Assembly (NCBI GenBank): GCA_021173225.1
Contig: JAJOLK010000001.1
Coordinates: 186,001 to 250,000, forward strand
DNA: 64,000 nucleotides
From: Phycisphaerales bacterium PN19_bin_20
GTDB lineage: Bacteria > Planctomycetota > Phycisphaerae > Phycisphaerales > UBA1924
Direction: 5' to 3'
The notes below the pieces were generated by a model. The model made no database searches, had not been told where the DNA came from, and saw nothing but the letters and a program-made list of their open reading frames with translations. The position numbers and the translations under genes were made by a program. Shown here piece after piece: positions 48,300 through 56,897 of the stretch (position 1 is the stretch's first letter; every line of letters begins with the position of its first letter).

Positions 48300-48803
48300 A
48301 TGAGCACGCCTCCCGGCCCAATAGTTGTTCAGCCGATCGACCACGCGACCTGGCAGGCGATGGTCGTGAAGATGGGGCTGATCTACGAGCTTGCGGAGGA
48401 GTCGGGGCTGGATGTTGAGGGTGTCCCTGAGGGGTTTGAGACGCCGGATCTGGTGGATCTGGCGATCGCGTGGTGGCGGGCGTTGCCGCGGGGGCGTCGT
48501 GTGGACGCGGACGAGCTGGCCGAGGCCGCGGGGCTGCTGGTGGGTGATTATCTGCGGCAGGTTTGCGAGTTTTCGTGGTGTCACGTGACCGACGGGTACG
48601 GCGAGGGCTTGACGCTGGTGCACGGAACGCCGAGGGACGAGAGGTTTTTGGTGCTTGCGCCGATTGACGCGATGGCGAAGCGGCTGCCGAGCGAGCCGGA
48701 CGGGTTTGTGTGCGACTTCGTGAACAACCTTTCGGACATCATCGACGCGTACCCGCGGACGAGCGAGGTGACGGACCCGGCCGGGCCGGGCGATAACTCT
48801 TGA
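48300..48803 (+). CDS. Hypothetical protein, possibly DUF3806-like
   Basis: A 167-residue acidic, soluble protein: WWRALPRGRRVDADELAEAA, GLLVGDYLRQVCEFSWCHVT and DGYGEGLTLVHGTPRDERFL, then IDAMAKRLPSEPDGFV. The order G-x-x-L-G-D-x-x-x-x-x-x-x-x-W-x-x-V-x-D-x-Y-G recalls DUF3806, a family without known function; this is a tentative recollection. No signal peptide or membrane helix. It ends 22 bases before the convergent ABC permease stop. Confidence 0.65.
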   Translation: MSTPPGPIVVQPIDHATWQAMVVKMGLIYELAEESGLDVEGVPEGFETPDLVDLAIAWWRALPRGRRVDADELAEAAGLLVGDYLRQVCEFSWCHVTDGYGEGLTLVHGTPRDERFLVLAPIDAMAKRLPSEPDGFVCDFVNNLSDIIDAYPRTSEVTDPAGPGDNS

Positions 48804-48825
48804 CCTTGGCGAGCGCAAGTCGGCG

Positions 48826-49674
48826 CTACACGCTCGTCAGGGCCCGGCGGCTCAAGATGATGCCGCCCGCGACCCACGCAACCACGCCCGCGATGAGCAG
48901 CACGAGCATGTTAATCGTGGGCAGCTCGCCGGCGCGAAGGACCGCAAGAGGCTTGTAATAGTGCAGTGCGCTCAGCCACTCGAACCGCTCGGCCGGCTCC
49001 CAAAGCCCGCCGAGGAACTCGCCGATGATCCAGACGAGCACGACAGTGACGGCGGCGAGCACCGCGCGGCCGCGCCGCTCGCTGAGCGTGCTGAACAGGC
49101 AGACCACGCCGATCATCGCGACCTGCAGGCAGGCCAGGTTGCACAGCACGCGCTGCACGCCCTCCCACGGTGCCAGCACCTGCGGGTTGACGCTCGCGCG
49201 GGCCAGATAGGCCCCGCCGGCGGCGGCCAGCAGCATGACCAGCGAGGTGAGCAGGAAGACCAGCGTTTCGGAGACGTAGATCTGCCAGCGCGAGACGGGC
49301 AGGCCCAGCAGCACATCGATGGTCCCGCGCTCGGTCTCACCGGCCGGGACGCGCGTGCAGACCACGATGATCTGCGCGAAGACCAGTGCTAACAGCACCG
49401 GGTGGCTCCACTGAATGCCCGCGGCGATCTGCGCGGGCAGGGCCGCGGCCGACTCTTCACCCAGGAACGCGGCGCGGAACCGCATCATCGCCGCCGTGGG
49501 CCCGCCGCGCTCCAGTATCCGTTCTTGGATCCGCGGGAACGCGAAGCCCATCAGATAGCTGACGCCGGCGGTCAGGCCCGCGAGCAGCGCGGTGGCACCA
49601 GACACCTCGCGCAGCGCTCGTTGCACGAGCCCCAGGTTGATCGGCCCGATGTTTGAGATCAGCCGGTCGGTCAT
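48826..49674 (-). CDS. ABC-2 type transporter permease
   Basis: A 282-residue membrane protein with about six helices (for example HPVLLALVFAQIIVVCTRVP, VFLLTSLVMLLAAAGGAYLA, AVLAAVTVVLVWIIGEFLGG, TINMLVLLIAGVVAWVAGGI). The segment AGETERGTIDVLLGLPVSRW between helices 2 and 3 is the usual cytoplasmic coupling part of ABC-2 exporters. It overlaps the preceding ATPase gene by four bases, so the two form one exporter. The substrate is unknown. Confidence 0.88.
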   Translation of the reverse strand: MTDRLISNIGPINLGLVQRALREVSGATALLAGLTAGVSYLMGFAFPRIQERILERGGPTAAMMRFRAAFLGEESAAALPAQIAAGIQWSHPVLLALVFAQIIVVCTRVPAGETERGTIDVLLGLPVSRWQIYVSETLVFLLTSLVMLLAAAGGAYLARASVNPQVLAPWEGVQRVLCNLACLQVAMIGVVCLFSTLSERRGRAVLAAVTVVLVWIIGEFLGGLWEPAERFEWLSALHYYKPLAVLRAGELPTINMLVLLIAGVVAWVAGGIILSRRALTSV

Positions 49675-50666
49675 GTGCGGGCCTCCGGCTCGAGGGGTGT
49701 GGGGCTGGGCGTTTCAGGCTCGATGGGCTCGATGGGCTCGATGGGCTCGATGGGCTCGATGGGCTCGCCGATGGTGTAGTACGCGCGGAACATCGTCTCA
49801 AGGTCGGGCTTTCCGATCGAAACGTCAAGCACCGTGCGTGCGGCGAGGAACCTCAGAAGCTCGGGCACCGCGCCGGTGTGCCGTCCGCGCCACTCCCCGG
49901 GCCGGATCGCAACGCCCGGCGCCGGCTGGTCTTGCACCAGGCCGATGGGCAGCTCTGCGGCGCGCGGCTCTGCTCCGGGTTTGAAGTGTGCCACCACCTG
50001 TAGACCCGCCCTTGCTCGCAGCGCGCTGAGGGCGTCGTTGGCGACGATCTTGCCCCTGCGCACGATCGCCACGCGGTCGCACAGGTCTTCAACCTCGCCC
50101 AGGGTGTGGCTGGAGAGGAAGACCGTCCGCCCCGCGTCCGCGGCTTCGCGCAGCATCAGGCGAAACTCATCTTGCACCAGCGGGTCAAGCCCGCTGCTGG
50201 GTTCATCAAGGATCAGCACCCGTGGCTGGTGGGCCAAAGCCAGCACCAGGCCAAGCTTCTGACGCGTGCCCTTGCTCATCCGCCGGACCTTCAGCGAGAG
50301 GTCGAGCCCGAGGCGATCGGCCAGCTTCTGGCCGCGTGCGCGGATGTCCGTCCCGCGGATGCGCCCGAACAGCCCCAGCGCGCTGTGCCCGGTGAGCCAC
50401 GGCCACAGGCGCAGGTCACCCGGGACGTAGCCCACGTCAGTCTTGATGCTCCGGCTTGCGCGCCAGCAGTCTTGGCCCAGCACGCGCGCGGCCCCGTCGG
50501 TAGCGTGCAGAAAGCCCAGCAGCACGCGGATCGTGGTTGTTTTGCCCGCGCCGTTGGGACCAAGGAACCCGAAGATGCTCCCCTCGGGCACGCTGAGGTT
50601 GACGTGGTCAATGGCCCGGCGTGAGCCGTAGGCGTGCGTAAGTTCGAGCGTCTCGATCGCGGGCAT
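49671..50666 (-). CDS. ABC-2 type transporter ATPase
   Basis: A 331-residue ATPase: Walker A LGPNGAGKTTTI, Q-loop region DVGYVPGDLRLWPWLTG, signature MSKGTRQKLGLVLAL (the SKGxxQK form typical of ABC-2 exporters), Walker B LILDEPSSGLDP and the H-loop FLSSHTLGEVEDLCDRVAIV. The C-terminus ends in GEPIEPIEPIEPIEPIEPE, made by a 9-base tandem repeat directly before the stop and overlapping no conserved domain. ATG 50666 has TACCGT seven bases upstream. Confidence 0.93.
   Translation of the reverse strand: MPAIETLELTHAYGSRRAIDHVNLSVPEGSIFGFLGPNGAGKTTTIRVLLGFLHATDGAARVLGQDCWRASRSIKTDVGYVPGDLRLWPWLTGHSALGLFGRIRGTDIRARGQKLADRLGLDLSLKVRRMSKGTRQKLGLVLALAHQPRVLILDEPSSGLDPLVQDEFRLMLREAADAGRTVFLSSHTLGEVEDLCDRVAIVRRGKIVANDALSALRARAGLQVVAHFKPGAEPRAAELPIGLVQDQPAPGVAIRPGEWRGRHTGAVPELLRFLAARTVLDVSIGKPDLETMFRAYYTIGEPIEPIEPIEPIEPIEPETPSPTPLEPEART
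49721..49765 (-). repeat. 9-base tandem repeat, five perfect copies, at the 3' end of the ATPase gene
   Basis: Plus-strand unit cgatgggct at 49721-49729, 49730-49738, 49739-49747, 49748-49756 and 49757-49765; encodes (Glu-Pro-Ile)5. Identity of all copies suggests recent expansion or length variability. Confidence 0.95.
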
Positions 50667-50673
50667 GGGTGCA

Positions 50674-50679
50674 ACGGTA
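50674..50679 (-). promoter_or_regulatory. TACCGT, -10-like hexamer 7 bases before the ABC exporter operon
   Basis: Fits leaderless transcription from ATG 50666. Confidence 0.4.
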
Positions 50680-50759
50680 CGGCGCGCGGGGGCGAAGTGC
50701 GCTGGCCCGACTATCTATCGAGCTTGCGCGGCGCGGCCTGGCGGTGATCAAGACGCGCG

Positions 50760-52871
50760 TTACGGTGTGCCCCCGCCGAGCAGGCCGATTGCCGTGTTCG
50801 CCATGCTCAGGATCGCTTTCATCAGGCTCTCGCCGGCAATGAGCCCGCTGGCGATGGCGATGGCGTAGAGCTGGGCGTGCTTCCTATTGGTCATTTCCCA
50901 GATCCAGCCGATGATCGCGCCCAGCAGAAAGCCGAAGGTGTTGCCGAAGGGGATGACCCACGAGAGCCCAAGGCCCATCGCGCTGGGAAGGAAGCGTTTG
51001 GCCTTTGTCGGAAGCAGCCGCTCGGCCAGCACAAGCCCGACGCCGACGAGCGCGCCGATGACAATCGCGTACCGCGCGCTCTCGGGCAGCTTGTCAAGGC
51101 CCTTGGTCAGCAGCTCGGCGACGGCGGCCCACTGCCGCGTCGCGGGCAGCGCGTACTTTTCGTCTTCAAGGGCGGCCTTGCTGGGGATCATCAGGAACCA
51201 GCAGGGCACGACGGCGATAGTCCCAAAGAACACCCCGGCGAATTGCGCGATGAACTGCTTTCGCGGGTTGGCACCAAGCAGGTACCCGCTCTTGAGGTCA
51301 ATGAGTAGATCGGCCGAGGACGAGGCCGCGTTGGCCGCGACGCCCGCGCTAGCGAGGTTCGGGCCGATCTGCCCGGGCTTGATGAACGCGAAGAGCAGCT
51401 GCATGACCTTGCCCATCGCGCCGATGGGCGTGGTGTCGGTCTCACCGGTGGCTCGGCACGCCACCAGGCTGAGCACGAAGCTCATCGCGATGGCGATCAG
51501 CCCCGCCCACCATGCGATCTGGAATGCGAAGTACTGCACCGCCACCAGCAGGATCGTGATGGGGATCAGGCCGGTGATCATCCAGGACATGGGCACCTCG
51601 ATGCTGGCCATGCGGTCTGTGCCGGGGTTCTTCTCACCCAGGCCGCTGAAGGCGCGGACGATGGTCTTGCAGTTCAGTGCCAGGGCCGCGAGCGAGGCGG
51701 AGACCATCAGGGCGGTGCCGCCCCAGAGCGACCAGCGGGTGAAGAACAGCGTTCTGCCGACCTCGATGTTGATGACCGTGTCTTTGACGAGCGTGGCCTT
51801 GTCGTAGACCGTGGTGCCGCCCGCGGTGATCCACCCGTTGGGTGAGCCCGCCGCCGCGGCCGCGACGTCCATGCCGACGACCCAGGGCCCGACGACAAAG
51901 TACAGCAGCGCCGACCCGATGAACATGCTCAGGCACACGCGCATCCGTGTGATGATGCCGGCGGCGACCAGGAGCAGGCTGTACTCGGCGCCGAACCCGC
52001 CGGCGCTCTTGCCAAACCACAGGTGCTTTTCGAGAAAGCTGGTGCCGGGGAAGGTCTGAGTCTCGGGCAGGCGGATCTCGGTGAAGAACCTGGCGATGAA
52101 CTCAAAGGTGCCGTCGATGGCCCTGATCTTGGTCTCGCCGGCGTTGAGTAGCCCTAGCAGCAGCCCGGCGGCGATGCTCCACAGCAACGCGTAGGCCTTC
52201 TGGACCGCCTCCTTGGTCTCGCTGTAAAGGCTCCGCAGTGTTTCAGCCGCGGCGACGCCCGAGGGGAATCGCAGGCCCTCATGGTTGATCATCTGGCGCT
52301 TCATGGGCACGGCCAAAAAGACGCCCAGGCACGCGGTCCCGAAGGTGAAGCTCGCGACGATCCACCACGGGCTGACGTCCCAGCTCGCGACGTCCGCGGC
52401 GGTCTTGCCCTCGGGGATCTTGGCCAGCAAAAGCAGCGCGCCGAACATGGTGGCGATCGTCGCGCCCGTGCTGCCGCCCGCGGCTGCCGCGGTGCTCTGC
52501 ATGCAGTTGTTTTCGAGCAGGCTCATGTTGCTCAGGCGTCCGCCGGTTAGCGCCCGCAGGGCGTTCCAGATCACGTAGCTCATGACGCAGCTGGTGATGG
52601 CGACCCCGAAGCTCCACCCGATGGTCAAGGTCGTGTACAGGTTGCTGGCGGACATCAGCATGCCCAGCACCCCGCCCATGATCACGGCCCGGAGCGTCAG
52701 CTGCTTCATGCTGTCGCCCTGGTAGATGTGCTTGAGCCAGTAGGCGTCCTTCTCAGCGTTGCTGGCGGTCAGCGGCAGGGGAGGCAGCCCCGATTTGCCG
52801 AACTGCGTGGAAAAGTCCGCGGCACCGTCGGGAGTGTCGCTCTTGCTGACGGGGGTCGGGGTTCCGGCCAT
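50760..52871 (-). CDS. Oligopeptide transporter, OPT family
   Basis: A 703-residue polytopic protein (about 14-16 helices) with OPT features: TLRAVIMGGVLGMLMSASNL at the first helices, MSLLENNCMQSTAAAAGGST, then LRFPSGVAAAETLRSL (the PSGxAxAxxL motif of bacterial OPT proteins), ADLLIDLKSGYLLGANPRKQ with the QxxAxxxG region, and LAIASGLIAGESLMKAILSM-like end (IAIASGLIAGESLM). OPT proteins take up small peptides or metal chelates by proton symport. GAGG is seen seven to ten bases before the ATG, so the mRNA has a leader. It stands alone, divergent to recA. Confidence 0.92.
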   Translation of the reverse strand: MAGTPTPVSKSDTPDGAADFSTQFGKSGLPPLPLTASNAEKDAYWLKHIYQGDSMKQLTLRAVIMGGVLGMLMSASNLYTTLTIGWSFGVAITSCVMSYVIWNALRALTGGRLSNMSLLENNCMQSTAAAAGGSTGATIATMFGALLLLAKIPEGKTAADVASWDVSPWWIVASFTFGTACLGVFLAVPMKRQMINHEGLRFPSGVAAAETLRSLYSETKEAVQKAYALLWSIAAGLLLGLLNAGETKIRAIDGTFEFIARFFTEIRLPETQTFPGTSFLEKHLWFGKSAGGFGAEYSLLLVAAGIITRMRVCLSMFIGSALLYFVVGPWVVGMDVAAAAAGSPNGWITAGGTTVYDKATLVKDTVINIEVGRTLFFTRWSLWGGTALMVSASLAALALNCKTIVRAFSGLGEKNPGTDRMASIEVPMSWMITGLIPITILLVAVQYFAFQIAWWAGLIAIAMSFVLSLVACRATGETDTTPIGAMGKVMQLLFAFIKPGQIGPNLASAGVAANAASSSADLLIDLKSGYLLGANPRKQFIAQFAGVFFGTIAVVPCWFLMIPSKAALEDEKYALPATRQWAAVAELLTKGLDKLPESARYAIVIGALVGVGLVLAERLLPTKAKRFLPSAMGLGLSWVIPFGNTFGFLLGAIIGWIWEMTNRKHAQLYAIAIASGLIAGESLMKAILSMANTAIGLLGGGTP

Positions 52872-53235
52872 GGATGTCCTCGATGGGCCGCCGGAGGTTC
52901 GGATCTTGCACGCGCTATCGCGGGCTGATCGCGGCGGATCGGGCCAGACTAGCGGAAGTTTGCGGCAGCGTCGAGCGGGTCAACCGCGTTGGCACCCACC
53001 CCCGAGGTACCTAGGTATGTTGAACGGTTGGTTAAAGTTATCCCCAAACGCGAACCAAGCATTGACATTCTGATCGGGTTTCGGTATGCTCTGTTTGTCC
53101 GACTCGCGCCTTGCCCGCCTCGGACCGGGATGCCTGAAACGAAGGATCGTTTCAGCCCGACATTGGCAAGTCCCCGTGACGCCCGGCCCGTGCTTCGCAC
53201 GTGGTCGGCCCCGATCGGCAAGAAAGGTGGCTCGC
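52872..53235. other. Intergenic region between OPT transporter and recA
   Basis: About 364 bases, AT-richer than its surroundings around 53010-53095. It holds a near-consensus promoter towards recA (53062-53090) and a leader of ~140 bases. One sequence, TTATCCCCA at about 53038-53046, differs by one base from a DnaA box. No LexA-type operator was recognised; gaaccaagcattgacattc is not a clear palindrome. Confidence 0.5.
53062..53090 (+). promoter_or_regulatory. Near-consensus sigma-70 promoter of recA
   Basis: TTGACA (53062-53067), a 17-base spacer and TATGCT (53085-53090): the best -35/-10 pair seen in this window. Transcription should begin near 53097, about 140 bases before the recA ATG. 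Confidence 0.8.
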
Positions 53236-54513
53236 ATGTCTCGCAACGGTGCAACCGCTTCAGGTCCGTCCGCACCCGCTGTCTCCGGCTCGCCGGTGGG
53301 CGGGGCCAGCCCCTCGGGCTCCGCGGCCGTCAAGCCGCGCGTGACCCTTGAGGTCAAAGGCGACGGGAAGAACGACCCCAAGAATGATGTCAAGGCCGAC
53401 CCGAAGGCCGACCCGAAGGCTGGCGGCCCGGCTGCAACGGCCCCTGCCGCTGTCAAGCCGGCGGCGGCACCGCCCTCGGTGAGCAAAGAGAAGCTCCAAG
53501 CCTTGGGCGTGGCCGTCGGCCAGATCGAGAAGGCCTTCGGCAAGGGCTCGATCATGAAGCTCGACGAGAACGCCTATTTGGCGATCCCGGGCATCTCAAC
53601 TGGTGCGCTCTCGCTCGACTTGGCCCTGGGCGGCAAGGGCATCCCGCGCGGGCGCATCGTTGAGATCTTCGGGCCTGAGTCCAGCGGCAAGACGACCCTG
53701 GCCCTGACGGTGGCGGCCCACGCGCAGCGCGACGGGGGCGTGTCGGCGTTCATCGATGCCGAGCACGCGCTGGACCCTTCATGGGCCCGGCGTCTGGGCG
53801 TCAACATCGACAGCCTGCTGGTCAGCCAGCCTGACAGCGGCGAGCAGGCCCTTGAGATTTGCGAGCTGCTGGTGCGGTCCAACGCGGTTGATCTGATTGT
53901 GATCGACTCGGTTGCGGCGCTGATCCCGAAGGCTGAGATCGAGGGCGAGATGGGCGAGGCCGTAGTTGGCATGCACGCGCGGCTGATGAGCCAGGCGATG
54001 CGCAAGCTGACTGGCGTAATAGCGAGGACCAGCTGCACGGTGATCTTCATCAACCAGATCCGCGAGAAGATCGGCGTGATGTACGGCAGCCCGGAGACGA
54101 CCACCGGCGGCCGGGCGTTGAAGTTCTACGCGAGCGTCCGCATCGACGTGCGTCGGACGGGCGCGATCAAGGAGGGCGAGGTGACGGTGGGCAGCCGGAC
54201 GCGGGCCCGCGTGGTCAAGAACAAGATCGCCCCGCCGTTCCGCGAGGCTGAGTTTGACATCATGTACGACGAGGGCATCAGCACCGCGGGCGACTTGCTG
54301 GACATGGCGGTGGAAGCCAAGACCATCGACAAGAGCGGCGCGTGGTACAACTACAACGACACCAAGCTGGGCCAGGGGCGCGAGAACGCGAAGCGGTTCC
54401 TCAAGGAGAACCCGGAGCTGCTCAAGGAGGTCCGTGCGCTGACGCTCAAGGCCCGCCTGGCGACGGCGACGATCATTAAGCCGGTGCCCGCGGACGAAGA
54501 CGACGACGAGTGA
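53236..54513 (+). CDS. recA: RecA recombinase with long N-terminal extension
   Basis: Forms filaments on single-stranded DNA for strand exchange and SOS signalling. The core starts near residue 84 ([20 protein letters not shown]) and contains Walker [32 protein letters not shown], loop L2 region [20 protein letters not shown] and the C-terminal acidic end DEDDDE. The 83-residue extension is Ala/Gly/Pro-rich with K-x-DPK repeats ([20 protein letters not shown]). ATG 53236 has AAAGGTGG about six bases upstream. Total 425 residues against ~350. The gene has its own promoter and terminator and is monocistronic. Confidence 0.97.
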   Translation: MSRNGATASGPSAPAVSGSPVGGASPSGSAAVKPRVTLEVKGDGKNDPKNDVKADPKADPKAGGPAATAPAAVKPAAAPPSVSKEKLQALGVAVGQIEKAFGKGSIMKLDENAYLAIPGISTGALSLDLALGGKGIPRGRIVEIFGPESSGKTTLALTVAAHAQRDGGVSAFIDAEHALDPSWARRLGVNIDSLLVSQPDSGEQALEICELLVRSNAVDLIVIDSVAALIPKAEIEGEMGEAVVGMHARLMSQAMRKLTGVIARTSCTVIFINQIREKIGVMYGSPETTTGGRALKFYASVRIDVRRTGAIKEGEVTVGSRTRARVVKNKIAPPFREAEFDIMYDEGISTAGDLLDMAVEAKTIDKSGAWYNYNDTKLGQGRENAKRFLKENPELLKEVRALTLKARLATATIIKPVPADEDDDE

Positions 54514-54559
54514 GGCGGTAGGGAACAAGGGCCGAGGGAACAAGGGATCAATTGGTTAG

Positions 54560-54589
54560 GGGCCGAGCGACTAGACGCCGGCCCTTTTT
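54560..54589 (+). terminator. Rho-independent terminator of recA
   Basis: GGGCCG (54560-54565), 13-base loop, CGGCCC (54579-54584) and five T residues (54585-54589), 46 bases after the recA stop. Confidence 0.75.
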
Positions 54590-54691
54590 ACTTTGTTCGC
54601 CCATCGCGTGAGGGATTAAGGGGTGAGATCCGTACCGCGGGCGCAGACGGCGGGGGCGGCGGTGAGCACAGCGAGGCAAAGAAGTGGGCAC

Positions 54692-56668
54692 TCATGCCGA
54701 TGCGCGCAGCGGCTCGGAGCGGTCCACGTGCAGCAGGCAACGCGGCGCGCTGGGTCCTTCGGCGGCGCGGGCTGCGCGGCGGACGCCGGCCTCAAGCTCA
54801 GTCAGTTCACGCGGCGAGCTGACGCGGGCGAAGACGCCGTCGAGCAGGACCAGGCGCAGGCCGAGGCGTGCGCCGGCGCTGGCGACGGGGGTCGGCGGCT
54901 CGGCGTTGGCTGCATGAGTGGCGGTGCCCGCGAGGAAGAGCTGCTCGGGCTTGCCGGTGGTGCTTTCGTTGGCAGGCTCCGCGGCGGTCAGGCGCTCAAA
55001 GCCTGCTGCGAGCGCCGGCCAGCGGGCCAAGATGATCTCGGCGGGCGCGGTGACCATGAAGCGGTCGTCGCCGATGTGGGCGACAAAGACCTTACTGAGC
55101 TCAGCGTGGTTGTCGCCAGCGGTCGGGTCGCCAGCGGTCGGATCGGCAGCGGGACCGGCGGTCGGAACGGCGGCCGGGTGGTGGGCGTCCAGCAGTGTTG
55201 CGCGGCTGAGCTCGGCGAGCTCTTGAATCAGTCGGTCGCCTGCGTCATACCCGCACGCGCCGTTAAAGTCGGCGAAGCCACGGACGTCGATGAACGCGGC
55301 TGAGAGGGGCGCGGCGAGCCCCGCGAACTTTGCTGGGCCGTCGACCGAGGGTTGGGCTGCGTTTTGGGCCTTTATGATGGCCTTGACGCGTTTCTCGCCG
55401 TCAACCTTGCTGGGCAGGCCGGTGAGGCCGGCGGGCAGGTCGGCGTCTATGCGGCCCTCGCGTGAGCACGCGCCCAGCAGTTTTTGAAGGGTGACGACCC
55501 CGACGATGCGGTCATGCTCAGCAACGAGCACCGGGTCGGCGATTGATGCGCCCTCGCGGCTGGCGACGTGCTCCATCGCCTCGCTCAAGGTTGCGCTGGG
55601 CGGGAGCGTGCCAAGGTCGCTGGTGCAGATGAACCCGACGGCCAGCTTGGCGTCGGTGCGGCGTGCGGCGCTGAGCACCGTCTCACGGCTGACCCAGCCG
55701 ACCAAGCGCGTGCCGTCAAGCACGGCGGCGCCGACGTGCCCGGGTGAGCGCAGCACGCCCAGAGCGAGGTCGCGGATCGGCGTGGCGGCCTGAACCTTTT
55801 CGGGCGGCTCGCAGATGCGCGAGAGCTGCGTGCGGCGCGGGTCGATGAGCCGGGCCGACTCGGCCTGACTCCACGACTGGCGCATGGTGCGGCTTATCTG
55901 CGGGTCTACGAGCTGGTAGTCAAAGGCCGGGCGGCCTGTCAGATAGCCCTGCACGTAGCGGACGCCCAGGTTAATGAGCGTGAGCATCTCCTCGGTGCGT
56001 TCGACGCCCTCGCCGATGACGTTGACGCCTGCGAGGCGCGCGAAGTGAACGAGGAATCGGATGAGGTTCAGCTTGTAGCGGTCCTGGTCGATGCCGCTTA
56101 CCAGCTCGCGGTCGAGCTTGAGCCAGTGCGGGCGCAGGGTCATGATGCGGTTGAGCCCGCTGGTGCCTGCGCCGACGTCATCGATGGCGATCTGGAAGCC
56201 CAGGGCGCGCAGTCGGGTGGCCTGGTGGGCGATGCGGGCCAGGTCGTCGGCCCCGCCACGCTCGGTGATCTCGAGCACGATGCGCGAGGGGGTCAGGCCC
56301 GGGACGGCCTTGACGTCGGCCTCGACGGTCTCGACGAAGCGCTCGTGGCAGAAGACTTCGGGCGTGCTGTTGACAAAGAGCAGGATCCCGTTAGGAAAGC
56401 CCTCAACGCACGCGAAGGCGGTGGCGCGGGTGACGGCCTCGACGGGCCAGAGCATGCGATATTTTTCGGCCATGTCAAAGAGCACGCCGGGGTCGGGCAC
56501 GCCGCTGCCGGAGGTCGGGCGGGCCAGGGCTTCGAAGCCGGTGGTCTCGCCGCTCTGGCAGTTGACAATGGGCTGGAAGGCAGCGCGGACGAGGCGTGCA
56601 GAGACCAGGTGCTCGAGCACGCCCTTGTCGGGAAGAGGTTCGGCCAAGTTCTTGGGGCCGGTGTTCAT
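54692..56668 (-). CDS. EAL-CBS-GGDEF-like signalling protein (putative c-di-GMP phosphodiesterase)
   Basis: Domain order over 658 residues: EAL (about 20-255), a pair of CBS-like segments (about 285-410), a degenerate GGDEF (about 455-600). EAL residues needed for c-di-GMP hydrolysis are present: GFEALARP, IVLEITERG, AIDDVGAGTSGLNRI, WLKLDREL, VIGEGVERTEEM and VQGYLTGRP. The GGDEF signature is replaced by IGDDRF, so cyclase activity is unlikely. A PTAGDPTAGD repeat interrupts the GGDEF part. Start ATG 56668 (MNTGPKNLAEPLP). This architecture is like that of EAL-CBS-GGDEF proteins that control motility or adhesion; no partner is nearby. Confidence 0.82.
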   Translation of the reverse strand: MNTGPKNLAEPLPDKGVLEHLVSARLVRAAFQPIVNCQSGETTGFEALARPTSGSGVPDPGVLFDMAEKYRMLWPVEAVTRATAFACVEGFPNGILLFVNSTPEVFCHERFVETVEADVKAVPGLTPSRIVLEITERGGADDLARIAHQATRLRALGFQIAIDDVGAGTSGLNRIMTLRPHWLKLDRELVSGIDQDRYKLNLIRFLVHFARLAGVNVIGEGVERTEEMLTLINLGVRYVQGYLTGRPAFDYQLVDPQISRTMRQSWSQAESARLIDPRRTQLSRICEPPEKVQAATPIRDLALGVLRSPGHVGAAVLDGTRLVGWVSRETVLSAARRTDAKLAVGFICTSDLGTLPPSATLSEAMEHVASREGASIADPVLVAEHDRIVGVVTLQKLLGACSREGRIDADLPAGLTGLPSKVDGEKRVKAIIKAQNAAQPSVDGPAKFAGLAAPLSAAFIDVRGFADFNGACGYDAGDRLIQELAELSRATLLDAHHPAAVPTAGPAADPTAGDPTAGDNHAELSKVFVAHIGDDRFMVTAPAEIILARWPALAAGFERLTAAEPANESTTGKPEQLFLAGTATHAANAEPPTPVASAGARLGLRLVLLDGVFARVSSPRELTELEAGVRRAARAAEGPSAPRCLLHVDRSEPLRASA

Positions 56669-56897
56669 GGGTGTGGGCGCGTGCCCACGGTGAGCATCGA
56701 CCCCGCGGCGCGGGGTGATCGCTGATTGCACAGGATTGTGTTGAATCAGCGGGCGACCCGGGGGCTTGGTGGGGGCGTTGCGCGCGGAGCGCGGTTATTG
56801 GCCGTAGGTACACGGCGCGCTTGAACAAGTCGCGGTAACACCCATCGGCCTGCACGGCCAACCAGTGGCCCGGACGGCTTTGTCCGCGCGGGTCGGG

